In this document: positions 16,542-25,961 of the stretch, one piece after another
Numbering within the stretch: position 1 is the stretch's first letter
Layout: the number at the start of each line of letters is the position of its first letter
NCBI RefSeq assembly: GCF_023208195.1
Contig: NZ_CP060034.1
Span: 4,154,001-4,218,000 of the forward strand
From: Nocardioides sp. InS609-2
GTDB lineage: Bacteria > Actinomycetota > Actinomycetes > Propionibacteriales > Nocardioidaceae
DNA: 64,000 nucleotides
Direction: 5' to 3'
Notes under the pieces: generated by a model
What the model was told of the DNA's origin: nothing
Databases searched by the model: none
What the model saw: the letters and a program-made list of their open reading frames with translations, nothing else
Program-made: the position numbers and the translations under genes

Positions 16542-18884
16542 ATGAGTTCGGTGACCGAACCAGTCACCCCCGCCACCAGCGCGATCGAGTTGGAGATCAG
16601 CGGGATGACGTGCGCCTCCTGCGCCAACCGGATCGAGCGCAAGCTCAACAAGCTCGACGGCGTGGTGGCCACCGTGAACTACGCCACGGAGAAGGCGAAG
16701 GTCACCTACCCGGAGGGCCTGGCACCCGAGGACCTCGTCAGCACGGTGCAGGCGGCGGGCTACGACGCCGCGCTTCCCCGTGGTCGCGACGAGCCCGGAC
16801 CCGGTGAGGGTGCCGGCGCGGCCGACCCGACCCGTTCGCTGCGGGAACGCCTGCGGGTCTCGGCCGTGCTGACGGTGCCCGTGATCGCCATGGCGATGGT
16901 GCCCGCGCTCCAGTTCGACTACTGGCAGTGGCTCTCGCTCACGCTCGCGGCCCCGGTGGTCGTGTGGGGTGCCTGGCCCTTCCACAAGGCGGCTTGGGTC
17001 AACCTCCGGCACGGCACGTCGACGATGGACACGCTGATCTCGATGGGCACGCTGGCCGCGCTCGGCTGGTCGCTCTACGCGCTCTTCTGGGGTACGGCGG
17101 GCACGCCCGGCATGACGCACCCGTTCGAGCTCACGGTCCAGCGCACCGACGGCGCGGGCAACATCTACCTCGAGGCCGCCGCCGGGGTGACGACGTTCAT
17201 CCTGGCCGGGCGCTACTTCGAGGCCCGCTCCAAGCGCCAGGCCGGAGCGGCCCTGCGCGCGCTGCTCGAGCTCGGCGCCAAGGAGGTCGCCGTGCTGCGC
17301 GACGGCGTCGAGACGCGCATCCCCACGGACCAGCTCGCGACCGGCGACCTGTTCGTGGTGCGCCCCGGCGAGAAGATCGCGACCGACGGGGTGATCGAGG
17401 AGGGCACTTCTGCGGTCGACGCGTCGATGCTCACCGGGGAGTCCGTCCCGGTTGAGGTCGCTGTCGGCGACTCCGTTGTCGGCGCGACGGTCAACGCCGG
17501 CGGACGTCTTCTCATCCGGGCGACCCGGATCGGATCCGACACGCAGCTAGCGCAGATGGCCAGGCTTGTCGAGGACGCCCAGAACGGCAAGGCAGAGGTC
17601 CAGCGGCTCGCCGACCGGATCTCCGGCATCTTCGTGCCGATCGTCATCGCCCTCGCAGCGGCCACATTCGGGTTCTGGATCGGTGCCGGCGAAGGCCTGC
17701 CGGCAGCGTTCACGGCGACCGTCGCCGTACTGATCATCGCCTGCCCGTGCGCCCTGGGCCTGGCCACGCCGACCGCGCTGATGGTCGGCACCGGCCGCGG
17801 CGCCCAGCTCGGCATCCTCATCAAGGGCCCAGAGGTGCTCGAGTCGACCCGTCGCGTCGACACGATCGTGCTCGACAAGACGGGTACCGTCACCACCGGC
17901 CAGATGACCCTTCGTGACGTGGTCGCCGGCCATGGCGAGGACGTCGACGAGGTGCTCCGGCTCGCCGGTGCGATCGAAGACGCCTCCGAGCACCCCATCG
18001 CCCGCGCTGTCGCCGACGGTGCCCGGGCGCGGACCGGCCAGCTGCCAGCCGTGGAGGACTTCACCAACATCGATGGTCTCGGTGTCCAGGGCGTCGTCGT
18101 CGACGGTGAGTCCAGCCACGCCGTCCTCGTGGGACGCCCACGGCTCCTCGAAGAGTGGTCACAACACCTACCGGACGACCTCGCACGGGCATTGACCGAG
18201 GCACAGGCCACCGGCGGTACGGCCGTCGCCGTCGGCTGGGACGGCAAGGCGCGCGGCGTGGTGGTCGTCGCCGACGCGGTGAAACCCACCTCTGCCGAGG
18301 CGATCACGAGGTTCCGGACATTGGGGCTGACCCCCATACTGCTGACCGGAGACAACGCCACCGTCGCACGTGCGGTCGCCGACGAGGTCGGCATCGCGCC
18401 CGACGCCGTCATCGCCGACGTCCTCCCGGCCGACAAGGTGGACGTGGTCAAACGACTGCAGGGAGAGGGCAAGGTCGTCGCCATGGTCGGCGACGGCGTC
18501 AACGACGCTGCCGCCCTCGCCCAGGCCGACCTCGGCCTGGCCATGGGCACCGGCACCGATGTAGCCATCGAGGCCAGCGACCTCACCCTGGTCCGCGGCG
18601 ACCTCCGCGTGGCCGCCGACGCGATCCGACTTTCACGCCGGACCCTGTCGACCATCAGGGGCAACCTGTTCTGGGCGTTCGCCTACAACGTCGCCGCCCT
18701 ACCCCTGGCCGCCGCCGGGCTGCTCAACCCGATGCTCGCCGGAGCCGCGATGGCGTTCTCCTCGGTCTTCGTGGTCTCCAACAGCCTGCGACTGCGAGGG
18801 TTCAAGGCGCAAGCAACTGGTACTGACCCGGCCGAGGTCCCTACACGGCCGAAGTCGGCACCGCTCGAACCGGCAGGGCGCTGA
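16542..18884 (+). CDS. copA: Copper-exporting P1B-type ATPase (CopA, HMA type)
   Basis: A 780-aa P1B-1 ATPase that exports Cu(I). An N-terminal HMA domain has GMTCASC (C24, C27). The membrane site is C401-P402-C403. The phosphorylated Asp is D445 in DKTGT. SEHPIA, the GDGVND hinge, TM7 YN ([13 protein letters not shown]) and TM8 MAFSS complete the Cu(I) signature. AGGAGGACACC precedes ATG 16542. It is last in the csoR-copZ operon. Confidence 0.96.
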   Translation: MSSVTEPVTPATSAIELEISGMTCASCANRIERKLNKLDGVVATVNYATEKAKVTYPEGLAPEDLVSTVQAAGYDAALPRGRDEPGPGEGAGAADPTRSLRERLRVSAVLTVPVIAMAMVPALQFDYWQWLSLTLAAPVVVWGAWPFHKAAWVNLRHGTSTMDTLISMGTLAALGWSLYALFWGTAGTPGMTHPFELTVQRTDGAGNIYLEAAAGVTTFILAGRYFEARSKRQAGAALRALLELGAKEVAVLRDGVETRIPTDQLATGDLFVVRPGEKIATDGVIEEGTSAVDASMLTGESVPVEVAVGDSVVGATVNAGGRLLIRATRIGSDTQLAQMARLVEDAQNGKAEVQRLADRISGIFVPIVIALAAATFGFWIGAGEGLPAAFTATVAVLIIACPCALGLATPTALMVGTGRGAQLGILIKGPEVLESTRRVDTIVLDKTGTVTTGQMTLRDVVAGHGEDVDEVLRLAGAIEDASEHPIARAVADGARARTGQLPAVEDFTNIDGLGVQGVVVDGESSHAVLVGRPRLLEEWSQHLPDDLARALTEAQATGGTAVAVGWDGKARGVVVVADAVKPTSAEAITRFRTLGLTPILLTGDNATVARAVADEVGIAPDAVIADVLPADKVDVVKRLQGEGKVVAMVGDGVNDAAALAQADLGLAMGTGTDVAIEASDLTLVRGDLRVAADAIRLSRRTLSTIRGNLFWAFAYNVAALPLAAAGLLNPMLAGAAMAFSSVFVVSNSLRLRGFKAQATGTDPAEVPTRPKSAPLEPAGR

Positions 18885-19159
18885 CGTCGGCCACCGCGGT
18901 CGGCGCCGTGGGCCAAACGACCACGCCAGTGCCGCAGCAAGCCCCCAGGCACAGGCCGAGCAGTGGTTCCGAGTTCGGCCCGGTGCTCTGTCAGAGCCCC
19001 GCAGATTCGGAGCTGCCTCGACGTCGGGTGCATGGCCCGGACTCGGAAGGGCCTGCGTGTCGCGAAGAAGCCCATCAACGCACCGACGAGTACCAGCCCA
19101 TCGGACCCGAATAGTCGTGGCCTGCAAACGTGCGGAGGCTCAGGGGCATTGCCACGAGT
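18885..19159. other. Gap after copA, no convincing gene
   Basis: 275 bp between the copA stop and the end of the convergent membrane gene. On the minus strand short stretches look hydrophobic (for example LLGLCLGACCGTGVVVWP, about 18910-18965), but stops interrupt them. It may be a decayed gene. Confidence 0.4.
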
Positions 19160-19687
19160 CTAGGCAAGGTGTTCCACGCGGCGGGTGCTCTGTTCCCGCT
19201 GCCGGCGCCATCCGTAGCGGGTCAGTCCTCGCGGCTTGTAGACGTTGAGCGCGAGGATCACGAGGAGCAAGACCAAACCGGTCGCCGAATGGAACACGTC
19301 GCTGCCCTGCTGTTCGAGGCCGGCCGCGTCCGCCCGAGAGGCCTGCGACTGGAGGTCGCTCACGTCCGGCATGTGGAGGACCAGGACCGCCGTCCCAGCC
19401 AGGGTCAGCGTCAACGAGAGGACAACCCAGTAGTGCCGAAGCAACCCCCAGGCGCTGCCGAGGGACATCACCACGCCGGTCAGCACCGTTGCAATTGCGA
19501 GCGGCACCAGGACCCACCACCCGATCAGCTCCATGCCGACCCACGCAGAACGGATGAGCTCAGGATCCGTGCTCCGCGCAGCGGCGATTGCGAGTGCGAG
19601 GTAGGCCACGGCGGCACCGACCCATCCGACCGACACGGTCAGGTGGATTGCCAGTGCCAGCTTGCGGGCCGGAGGGCTCAGGGTCAC
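19160..19687 (-). CDS. Integral membrane protein, four TM, unknown function
   Basis: 175 aa from GTG 19687. Four hydrophobic segments are visible (about 10-32, 50-72, 80-102, 133-150), with IHLTVSVGWVGAAVAYLALA near the start. It resembles uncharacterised actinobacterial membrane proteins related to DUF2269, but that link is tentative. Its start overlaps the stop of the preceding small gene (GTGA), so the two are coupled and divergent from the TetR gene. Confidence 0.75.
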   Translation of the reverse strand: MTLSPPARKLALAIHLTVSVGWVGAAVAYLALAIAAARSTDPELIRSAWVGMELIGWWVLVPLAIATVLTGVVMSLGSAWGLLRHYWVVLSLTLTLAGTAVLVLHMPDVSDLQSQASRADAAGLEQQGSDVFHSATGLVLLLVILALNVYKPRGLTRYGWRRQREQSTRRVEHLA

Positions 19688-19866
19688 CGCCGTTGGCCTT
19701 CGAGCTGGCCGAGGTCACCGGTTCCCTGAGTGTGACGCCCCGGACCGTGCTTCCCGCCGCCCAGCACCATCGCCACGACCAGGACCAACAGCGCGATCGC
19801 GGCCACCACGGCTAGTACGACGAGCCAACGCGGCCGTTCGTGCCGCGGCGTGTGCTCCGATGTCAT
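19684..19866 (-). CDS. Small single-TM protein, first gene of TetR-divergent unit
   Basis: 60 aa from ATG 19866 behind GAGGAGATCGAA. A basic N-terminus, one strong membrane segment (WLVVLAVVAAIALLVLVVAM) and a Gly/His/Arg-rich tail. It overlaps the following membrane gene by 4 nt. The divergent region upstream carries two TetR-like operators, so repression by the neighbouring TetR protein is likely. Confidence 0.75.
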   Translation of the reverse strand: MTSEHTPRHERPRWLVVLAVVAAIALLVLVVAMVLGGGKHGPGRHTQGTGDLGQLEGQRR

Positions 19867-19911
19867 TTCGATCTCCTCATGGCTCCAAACGTGTGGACCG
19901 CCACCGTACGA

Positions 19912-19942
19912 GACAAGATGTCCGGATACAAGACACCGTGTC
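19912..19942. promoter_or_regulatory. Tandem TetR-type operators
   Basis: GACAAGATGTC (19912-19922) and GACACCGTGTC (19932-19942) share the palindromic frame GACA-N3-TGTC and are spaced 20 bp centre to centre, two helical turns. The second overlaps the expected -35 of the TetR gene. Confidence 0.65.
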
Positions 19943-19960
19943 ATAGAAGCAGACGATGTG

Positions 19961-19966
19961 TATGAT
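19961..19966 (+). promoter_or_regulatory. Leaderless -10 box of the TetR gene
   Basis: TATGAT, then exactly 6 nt, then GTG 19973. This fixes the start codon despite an open frame further upstream. Confidence 0.65.
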
Positions 19967-19972
19967 CTAGGC

Positions 19973-20545
19973 GTGCCCAAACTTTGGAACCAGACGATCG
20001 CCGCGCACCGCGCCGACGTTCGCCAGGCGATCCTCGACTCCACATGGGAGCTCGTGGAAGGCCACGGGGTGCTGGCGGTGACGATGTCGAGCGTCGCCCA
20101 GGCGACTGGAATCGGCCGAGCCACGCTGTACAAGTACTTCCCGAACGTAGAAGCGATCCTCGAGGCGCATCATCACCAGCACGTCACCGATCACCTCGAA
20201 CGCCTCCAAGGGGTCGCGGAAGGGCCAGGCGCACCGAAGGAGCGTCTTGAGTCCGCTCTCTCCGCGTACGCGATGATCTGCCACCACCGCGAGCAACACG
20301 GCACACGCGAGCTGTCGGCACTGCTCCATCGAGGCGCGCAGGTGGTCGAGGCCGAACGGCAGGTCGAGCAACTGTTCTCGAACTTGCTCGGTGAGGTGAT
20401 CGAGACCGATGCGATCCGAAACGATGTCTCCGCCGACGAGCTCGCTCGATACTGCCTGCACGCGCTCACCGCCGCAGGCACCCTCCGCTCCGCCGCAGCA
20501 GTAAATAGGCTCGTCGCGGTCACCATGGCAGGTCTCCGGGCGTAA
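19973..20545 (+). CDS. TetR-family transcriptional regulator
   Basis: 190 aa. The N-terminal helix-turn-helix is clear: VTMSSVAQATGIGRATLYKY followed by FPNVEAILEAH. The C-terminal ligand domain is His-rich in places (HHHQHVTDH, CHHREQHG). It is divergent from the two-gene membrane unit and probably represses it and itself through the tandem operators. The inducer is unknown. Confidence 0.92.
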   Translation: MPKLWNQTIAAHRADVRQAILDSTWELVEGHGVLAVTMSSVAQATGIGRATLYKYFPNVEAILEAHHHQHVTDHLERLQGVAEGPGAPKERLESALSAYAMICHHREQHGTRELSALLHRGAQVVEAERQVEQLFSNLLGEVIETDAIRNDVSADELARYCLHALTAAGTLRSAAAVNRLVAVTMAGLRA

Positions 20546-21129
20546 ACGGCCAGCTGTGGCCCCGGTAGGTCTTGGACATCCTCCTCACCGAACGACAATG
20601 TAGGACTCACGTGGCCTGTGTTCTCCGTTGCAACACCATGACCGTCATGCCCGCAGAAGCCTGACCGTGGGCGATCGACGGCGATGCCATCCTCAACGGA
20701 GGTCTTGGCGATCGTCGCCCTGCTCGGGACCGATACCAGGACCTACTGACCCTCGGCAGTCGGGCGGGGGAGCCGGGGTGGCGAAGGGTCACATCCGCGC
20801 GCCTCCCGAGCCGTCTCGCCACGCGAGCGCCGTAACCTCGAGGGGCCCGGCAGTCGGGGATTAAGTCCCACAGCCTTGGCAACGATCCCAGCATGATCCC
20901 AACTAGCTGAGCGTCGCGCCGGAGTCCCGGAATGTCCATCCCGAGCCAGCAGTCGTTGGCCTCGGCGTCAGCGGAGCACTCAACTGGTTCGCGCCGATTC
21001 AGCTGGTGCTTGCGATCGGGTCGTTGGGACTGTCGGCTACGCCGTGTGGGCTCGACGACGTACCGTGCACGCATGCCGGGTCTCGGCGAATCCGCCAACG
21101 ATAGATGAACACGAATCGGGGCTGGAGTG
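20546..21129. other. Long gap inside the island, no gene seen
   Basis: 584 bp between the TetR gene and the next small ORF. Long open frames exist on the minus strand, but their translations are Arg/Pro-rich with no recognisable domain or ribosome site. I see no RNA gene or clear repeat. Confidence 0.4.
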
Positions 21130-21315
21130 ATGCGAGGCAGAGTGGTCGGACTGGTCTTCGCTGCACTGCTGCTTGCCGTAGGCGTGTGGTTGACGATCCA
21201 GGGGCTCGGGTGGGGTAGCGGTCGCGCAACCTCAAGGTCGTGGGCGACGATGGGCCCAATTTTGGCGGGTTTTGGCGTTGCGCTCGTCGTGGTGATGTTC
21301 CCGAAGAAGCGCTGA
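21130..21315 (+). CDS. Small two-TM protein
   Basis: 61 aa, MRGRVVGLVFAALLLAVGVW at the start, a Gly-rich loop, then a second membrane segment (MGPILAGFGVALVVVMF) and a basic KKR end. GGAG lies very close to the ATG (2 nt), so GTG 21127 may be used instead. The hydrophobic hairpin topology suggests a real protein of unknown role. Confidence 0.5.
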   Translation: MRGRVVGLVFAALLLAVGVWLTIQGLGWGSGRATSRSWATMGPILAGFGVALVVVMFPKKR

Positions 21316-21626
21316 TGATTCACCGCGTCTCGGATCGCCCCAGGTTCGCCAGATGCGTCCCTGGCCGAAGCCGGGTTCAAGACTTCGTCGACCTCGCGGT
21401 CCGGGGTACCCATGCGTCGGAGTTGCGGCGCGGAGGTCGCGAGCGCACCGATCTCGCCCAGCGGTGCCAGTGACCCGGCCCGAGCGGCTTACGTCAAGGT
21501 GAGTAGTCGGGGCGGCTACACCGGCAACTCTGTCCCGTGCACGATGGGCTCCCTTCGGCCAGCGCCACGAGGCGGCGCGGAGGCACTGGGCGGTCAAAGG
21601 TGCGGGCTGGACATCTGGGCGTCGGC
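21316..21626. other. Gap, nothing supported
   Basis: 311 bp after the small two-TM gene. A 52-codon frame overlaps its stop (TGATG at 21313), but the translation looks like chance coding. No other signal was seen. Confidence 0.35.
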
Positions 21627-22490
21627 TCATGAGGGATCACCTGCCAGCACCAGCCGCCAGGTCTCGCCATCGTTCGTGGACTCGTACACCCCGCTTTCGG
21701 TGGCGGCATGCCATTGGCCGACGACCGCGTCCAGTGCTTCTGCCGGCCCGTCGAGTTGCCCGGCCGGACGCCACGCCTCCGTGTCGTCGCTGAGCATGAC
21801 CGTTCCGTCGGGGGCAATGCCCACGAACGGCCCACCGGGCTGCCAATCGATGCCCGTCAACACAGGCGCACCCACGACCGGCACGGGATTGCTCCCATCC
21901 TTGGAGACCACCAGGACACCCCGATCGGTAGTCGCGTACACGGTGTGGGCCTCAGCGGGGTTGGCGGCGAGGTCGTAGAGGGGTTGCTGCGTGATCGTGT
22001 CCCAGGTGACCTTGTCATCGCTCACCAGCAGGGCTCCGGAGCGGGCTTCATAGGCGTAGATGCGGTCACCAACAGCTTCGATGGCATGGAAGTCGGCGTC
22101 GCCTTGCAACGACAGGGACTCCCATGTTTTTGCGCCGTCGGTCGACTCGATGAGGCCCAGGCTGGAGGGCAAGTCTTCGCTCAGGTCGGGGTGCCCGCTG
22201 CCGAGGAAGTGGCCCGGCCCCACGATGGCGAACCCCATGGTGTCCTGCCAGCGGTTCGCTATCCGCTCACGTGTGCCGTTCTCGGCGACCCGGAAGACTC
22301 CGAGGTGAGAGGCGACGTACAGCGTGCCGTCGCCGGGGTCGACCCCCACTCCGTGCACGTGACCCAGGGGGTCCTCAGTGGATCCCCCAGGTGTGGGCGA
22401 ATCCCCGGAGCACGCGGAGAGGGCCATCAGGGCCAGGAGGATGGTCGCTACGGTCGTATGGCGCAACATGGTCATTCTGTTCCTGTTCAT
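21627..22490 (-). CDS. Lipoprotein with BNR/sialidase-like repeats (F510_1955-type)
   Basis: 287 aa. The signal peptide ends in a lipobox (MALSACSG), so it is probably anchored outside the membrane. HVHGVGVDPGDGTLYVASHL starts a series of beta-propeller blades with Asp-box-like motifs (STDGAKTWES, SDDKVTWDT, STNDGETWR). Such proteins are often annotated as glycosyl hydrolases without proof of activity, and turn up beside copper genes. The start is 22490, or 22475 (MTMLRH), which has AGGAAC 5 nt upstream. Confidence 0.8.
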   Translation of the reverse strand: MNRNRMTMLRHTTVATILLALMALSACSGDSPTPGGSTEDPLGHVHGVGVDPGDGTLYVASHLGVFRVAENGTRERIANRWQDTMGFAIVGPGHFLGSGHPDLSEDLPSSLGLIESTDGAKTWESLSLQGDADFHAIEAVGDRIYAYEARSGALLVSDDKVTWDTITQQPLYDLAANPAEAHTVYATTDRGVLVVSKDGSNPVPVVGAPVLTGIDWQPGGPFVGIAPDGTVMLSDDTEAWRPAGQLDGPAEALDAVVGQWHAATESGVYESTNDGETWRLVLAGDPS

Positions 22491-22496
22491 CGGATG

Positions 22497-22649
22497 TCAA
22501 GCGAGGAAGACGGTCGCGTGGCGTCGGGTGAGCCACTCGAGGACTGGGTAGCCGGCGATGAGTCCGAGAACGATCCCGATCTGCATGGGAAACCAGGACG
22601 AGCTCTCCCTGGCCGGAGGCATGTACTCGTTGAAGTGCAGAAGCAGCAT
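22497..22649 (-). CDS. Small membrane protein or 3' remnant
   Basis: 50 codons from ATG 22649: MLLLHFNEYMPPARESSSWF then a membrane segment (MQIGIVLGLIAGYPVLEWL) and a basic end. Its stop is 6 nt before the lipoprotein start, implying coupling. The pattern resembles the C-terminal end of DUF4396-like proteins, so it could be a truncated copy of one. An upstream frame (from 22704) with a hydrophobic start may be its lost N-terminus, separated by a frameshift. Confidence 0.45.
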   Translation of the reverse strand: MLLLHFNEYMPPARESSSWFPMQIGIVLGLIAGYPVLEWLTRRHATVFLA

Positions 22650-22778
22650 CAATCCCCATACCGACGTCGAAGGCCAAGACCGTCAGGACGGCTGCGACCG
22701 CCAACGGGCATGACAGCCGCGCGAACGGAGACGTTCGGTCGCAGGTGGGGTGAGCTCAGAAAGTCTCTGAGCGACCTG

Positions 22779-23210
22779 TCACACCCGCCACGTGCACAAC
22801 GACACAGGGGACAGCAGGAACCAGCCTCGCCACGTTCGGTGAAGCCGTTGTATCCGAAGGGTTTCTGTAGGCCTGGGCAGCAGAACGAAGGAACGGCGCC
22901 GGCGCGTGAGCTGCAGTCCAAGCAGGGTCAGTGGAGCCACCGCGGCCAACGAGCACGCCGTCTCTGTGTCGGAGGCGCACACCCCGTCGCACATGCCCTC
23001 CATCAGCGCGGGCGCCGCCGCAGTGACCGGCGTGGGGTCTCCCTCGACCGTGTTGATCGCGACTGACATGGGTTCCGTGTTCACTGGGGGCGCCTCAGTG
23101 GGGCTCCCGAACACGAACATCGCACACATCAGGCTCAGCCCAAGCGACACGGCGCCCAACAGGGCGTGCCGCAACCAGGGGACATTCCTGGCCGCGACGG
23201 ACTCGAACAC
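22779..23210 (-). CDS. DUF6153-like membrane protein
   Basis: 143 aa from GTG 23210, which follows a TAAGGT -10 box by 6 nt. There is an N-terminal membrane segment (LRHALLGAVSLGLSLMCAMF), an extracytoplasmic loop with clustered cysteines (EGMCDGVCASDTETAC), a second segment (LAAVAPLTLLGLQL) and a basic C-terminus. The layout matches the protein at 26185. Function unknown; the Cys cluster could bind Cu(I). Confidence 0.7.
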   Translation of the reverse strand: MFESVAARNVPWLRHALLGAVSLGLSLMCAMFVFGSPTEAPPVNTEPMSVAINTVEGDPTPVTAAAPALMEGMCDGVCASDTETACSLAAVAPLTLLGLQLTRRRRSFVLLPRPTETLRIQRLHRTWRGWFLLSPVSLCTWRV

Positions 23211-23216
23211 GCCTAG

Positions 23217-23222
23217 ACCTTA
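23217..23222 (-). promoter_or_regulatory. Leaderless -10 box of the 23210 gene
   Basis: On the minus strand TAAGGT, then 6 nt (CTAGGC), then the GTG at 23210. Confidence 0.55.
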
Positions 23223-23372
23223 ACCGAGGACCCGGAGAGGAGGGCCCTGCGCCTTGAGAGGCTGGGCCACGTCCCGGGCGGTGCGGGACTTTGTGCTCTG
23301 CTCACGGGACAGCTGCCCGGCCAGAGTGGCGGAGGACGGGAAGGTCTCGTCGTGTGCAGCAAAGAGGTCGGC

Positions 23373-23548
23373 ATGAACAAGCGCAAGTACCCGGCGTACG
23401 GGATCATGATCGTGGCTGGCGTGACGCGTACGGTGTGGCGGGGATGCCTTCGGTGTTCCTGCTGCTTCTCCTATGCCCGCTCATGATGTTCGTCATGATG
23501 TGGGCGCACATCACGAATGGGCCTCGCGGGGGCGCCTCCACCTTGTGA
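23373..23548 (+). pseudogene. Frameshifted small membrane protein
   Basis: One frame opens at ATG 23373 with MNKRKYPAYGIMIVAGV. The expected continuation, AYGVAGMPSVFLLLLLCPLM and MFVMMWAH, lies in a different frame after about 23425. The two halves together look like a short two-TM protein commonly found next to copper ATPases (DUF2933-like). A single indel would explain it. The second half could also be made alone from ATG 23443 (34 aa). It ends just before the operator of the second ATPase. Confidence 0.55.
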
Positions 23549-23553
23549 CTACT

Positions 23554-23568
23554 TACCCCCAGGGGGTA
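23554..23568 (+). promoter_or_regulatory. CsoR-type operator of the second ATPase
   Basis: TACCCCCAGGGGGTA, a palindrome with TACCCC/GGGGTA arms. Its last two bases are the first two of the predicted -10 box, so binding would block polymerase directly. Confidence 0.75.
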
Positions 23569-23572
23569 TTGT
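23567..23572 (+). promoter_or_regulatory. Leaderless -10 box of the second ATPase
   Basis: TATTGT, then 6 nt, then ATG 23579. Confidence 0.6.
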
Positions 23573-23578
23573 CAGGAT

Positions 23579-25957
23579 ATGAGCAGTCAACCAGGCCAGC
23601 GCGACACTCCCAGCCAGCTGACCGTGAAGGACCCGGTGTGCGGCATGGACGTCGACCCGGCGGTGGGCGGACATACGGCTGTGCATGACGGCGAGACATT
23701 CCACTTCTGCTCGGCCGGCTGCCGGGCGAAGTTCGTTGCCGACCCGCAGCAGTACACGGGGCACGGCGACGACCACGCGCACGGAGAGTCTGCTGAGGTT
23801 CCGCTGGAGGGGGAGGTGGCCGAGTACACCTGCCCGATGCACCCCGAGATCCGTCAGCCCGGACCCGGTTCGTGCCCCATCTGCGGCATGGCCCTCGAGC
23901 CGGTCCTGGTCACCGCCGACGCGGGCCCCAACGCGGAGCTGGTCGACATGTCCCGCCGGTTCTGGATTGGTCTCGTGCTGGCAGTCCCGGTCTTCGTTCT
24001 CGAGATGGGTACCCACCTCTTCGACGGCATCCATGAGGTCATCTCGCCCACGGCAACCACCTGGGTCCAGGCCGTGCTCGCCACCCCGGTCGTCCTGTGG
24101 GCAGGGTGGCCCTTCTTCGTGCGTGGCTGGGCGTCGGTTCGGACGCGGAACCTGAACATGTTCACGCTGATCGCGATGGGCACGGGCGTGGCCTGGCTCT
24201 ACTCCGTGATCGCCACCGTCGCCCCGGGCATCTTCCCCGACTCGTTCCGTGAGAGCGATGGCATGAGCGCCGGCACCGTCGACGTCTACTTCGAGGCCGC
24301 CGCCGTCATCACGGTCCTCGTCCTGCTCGGCCAGGTCCTCGAACTGCGGGCCCGCGAGCAGACCTCGGGTGCGATCCGGGCGCTGCTTGACCTGACCCCG
24401 AAGACCGCCCGTCGGGTCAATGCTGACGGCACCGAGACCGAGGTCGCCCTCGATGAGGTACAGCTCGGTGAGCGGCTGCGCGTCCGGCCCGGCGAGAAGG
24501 TCCCCGTCGACGGCATCGTCGAAGAGGGACGTTCCTCACTCGATGAGTCTCTCGTGACCGGGGAGTCGATGCCGGTCACCAAGACGACCGGTGACACCGT
24601 CATCGGCGGAACCATCAACCAGACCGGTTCCCTGGTCATGGTCGCCGACAAGGTCGGCCGCGACACGATGCTGGCCCGTATCGTCGCTATGGTCGCTGAA
24701 GCTCAGCGCTCCCGGGCGCCTATCCAGGGGATGGCCGACCGCGTAGCCGGAGTGTTCGTGCCGGTGGTCATCGGCATCGCCGTGATCGCGTTCATTGTGT
24801 GGGCACTCGTCGGGCCCGACCCACGGCTGGCGCACGGCCTCATCGTCGCCGTCGCGGTGCTGATCATCGCCTGCCCATGTGCGCTCGGGCTCGCCACGCC
24901 GGTCTCGATCATGGTCGGGGTCGGCCGTGGAGCCGGGATGGGTGTCTTGATCAAGAACGCTGAGGCGCTCGAGCGGATGGAGAAGGTCACCACACTCGTC
25001 GTGGACAAGACCGGCACGCTGACCGAAGGCCGCCCCTCGGTCACCCAGATCGTCCCCGCCGCCACGAGCGGGCAGGCGTTCGAGGCGGACGAGTTACTGC
25101 GACTGGCCGCCGGAGTCGAACGGGCCTCTGAGCACCCCCTCGCCCAGGCCATCGTCACCGCTGCCCAGGAGAAGAACCTGACGATCCCCCCGGTCGCCGA
25201 CTTCGACTCCCCAGTGGGCCGCGGAGTCATCGGCGTCGTGGACGGCCACACGGTGACGTTGGGAAGCGCCGACTTCCTCACCAGCCAGGGCATGGACCCA
25301 GCTCCGCTGACCGCGGCGGCGGACCGCCTTCGTGGCGACGGCGCGACTGCCATCTTCATCGGAGTCAATGGGCAGGTGGCGGGCATCTTCGCCATCGCCG
25401 ACCCCGTCAAGTCCACCACCCCAGAGGCTGTGAAGGCCCTGCGCGACGATGGCATCGAGGTCGTCATGCTCACCGGGGACAACCGCGTCACCGCCGAAGC
25501 CGTCGCCCGCACACTTGGCATCGACCAGGTCGAAGCCGAAGTCCTGCCCGACCACAAGGCCGATGTCGTCCAGAGGCTCCGCGCCGAAGGCAAAGTCGTA
25601 GCCATGGCAGGCGACGGTGTGAACGACGCTCCCGCACTGGCTGCCGCCGACGTCGGACTAGCGATGGGGTCCGGCACCGACGTGGCGATGGAGTCCGCTG
25701 GCATCACGCTGCTCAACGGCGATCTCACCGGCATCGTGAAGGCCCGGCAACTCTCGGCCGCGACCATGTCGAACATCCGGCAGAACCTCGTGTTCGCGTT
25801 CATCTACAACGTGGCCGGCATCCCCATCGCAGCCGGTGTTCTCTACCCGTTCTTCGGGGTCCTCCTCTCACCGATCATCGCCGCCGCAGCCATGGCGCTG
25901 TCCTCGGTCAGTGTCATCAGCAACGCCCTGCGACTGCGCGCCCAGAACCTCGGCTGA
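23579..25957 (+). CDS. Copper P1B-type ATPase with YHS and heavy-metal-binding N-terminus
   Basis: 792 aa. Instead of an HMA domain, the N-terminus carries a YHS domain (DPVCGMDV, C21; FHFCSAGC, C44/C48), a His-rich linker and a second metal module (YTCPMHPE, C85; [11 protein letters not shown]99/C102). The ATPase core follows: CPC at 432-434, D476 in [19 protein letters not shown], then [13 protein letters not shown] and MALSS, giving the Cu(I)-type ligand set. This resembles the SilP/CopB-like group. It has its own operator and leaderless promoter, apart from the csoR operon. Confidence 0.95.
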   Translation: MSSQPGQRDTPSQLTVKDPVCGMDVDPAVGGHTAVHDGETFHFCSAGCRAKFVADPQQYTGHGDDHAHGESAEVPLEGEVAEYTCPMHPEIRQPGPGSCPICGMALEPVLVTADAGPNAELVDMSRRFWIGLVLAVPVFVLEMGTHLFDGIHEVISPTATTWVQAVLATPVVLWAGWPFFVRGWASVRTRNLNMFTLIAMGTGVAWLYSVIATVAPGIFPDSFRESDGMSAGTVDVYFEAAAVITVLVLLGQVLELRAREQTSGAIRALLDLTPKTARRVNADGTETEVALDEVQLGERLRVRPGEKVPVDGIVEEGRSSLDESLVTGESMPVTKTTGDTVIGGTINQTGSLVMVADKVGRDTMLARIVAMVAEAQRSRAPIQGMADRVAGVFVPVVIGIAVIAFIVWALVGPDPRLAHGLIVAVAVLIIACPCALGLATPVSIMVGVGRGAGMGVLIKNAEALERMEKVTTLVVDKTGTLTEGRPSVTQIVPAATSGQAFEADELLRLAAGVERASEHPLAQAIVTAAQEKNLTIPPVADFDSPVGRGVIGVVDGHTVTLGSADFLTSQGMDPAPLTAAADRLRGDGATAIFIGVNGQVAGIFAIADPVKSTTPEAVKALRDDGIEVVMLTGDNRVTAEAVARTLGIDQVEAEVLPDHKADVVQRLRAEGKVVAMAGDGVNDAPALAAADVGLAMGSGTDVAMESAGITLLNGDLTGIVKARQLSAATMSNIRQNLVFAFIYNVAGIPIAAGVLYPFFGVLLSPIIAAAAMALSSVSVISNALRLRAQNLG

Positions 25958-25961
25958 CACC

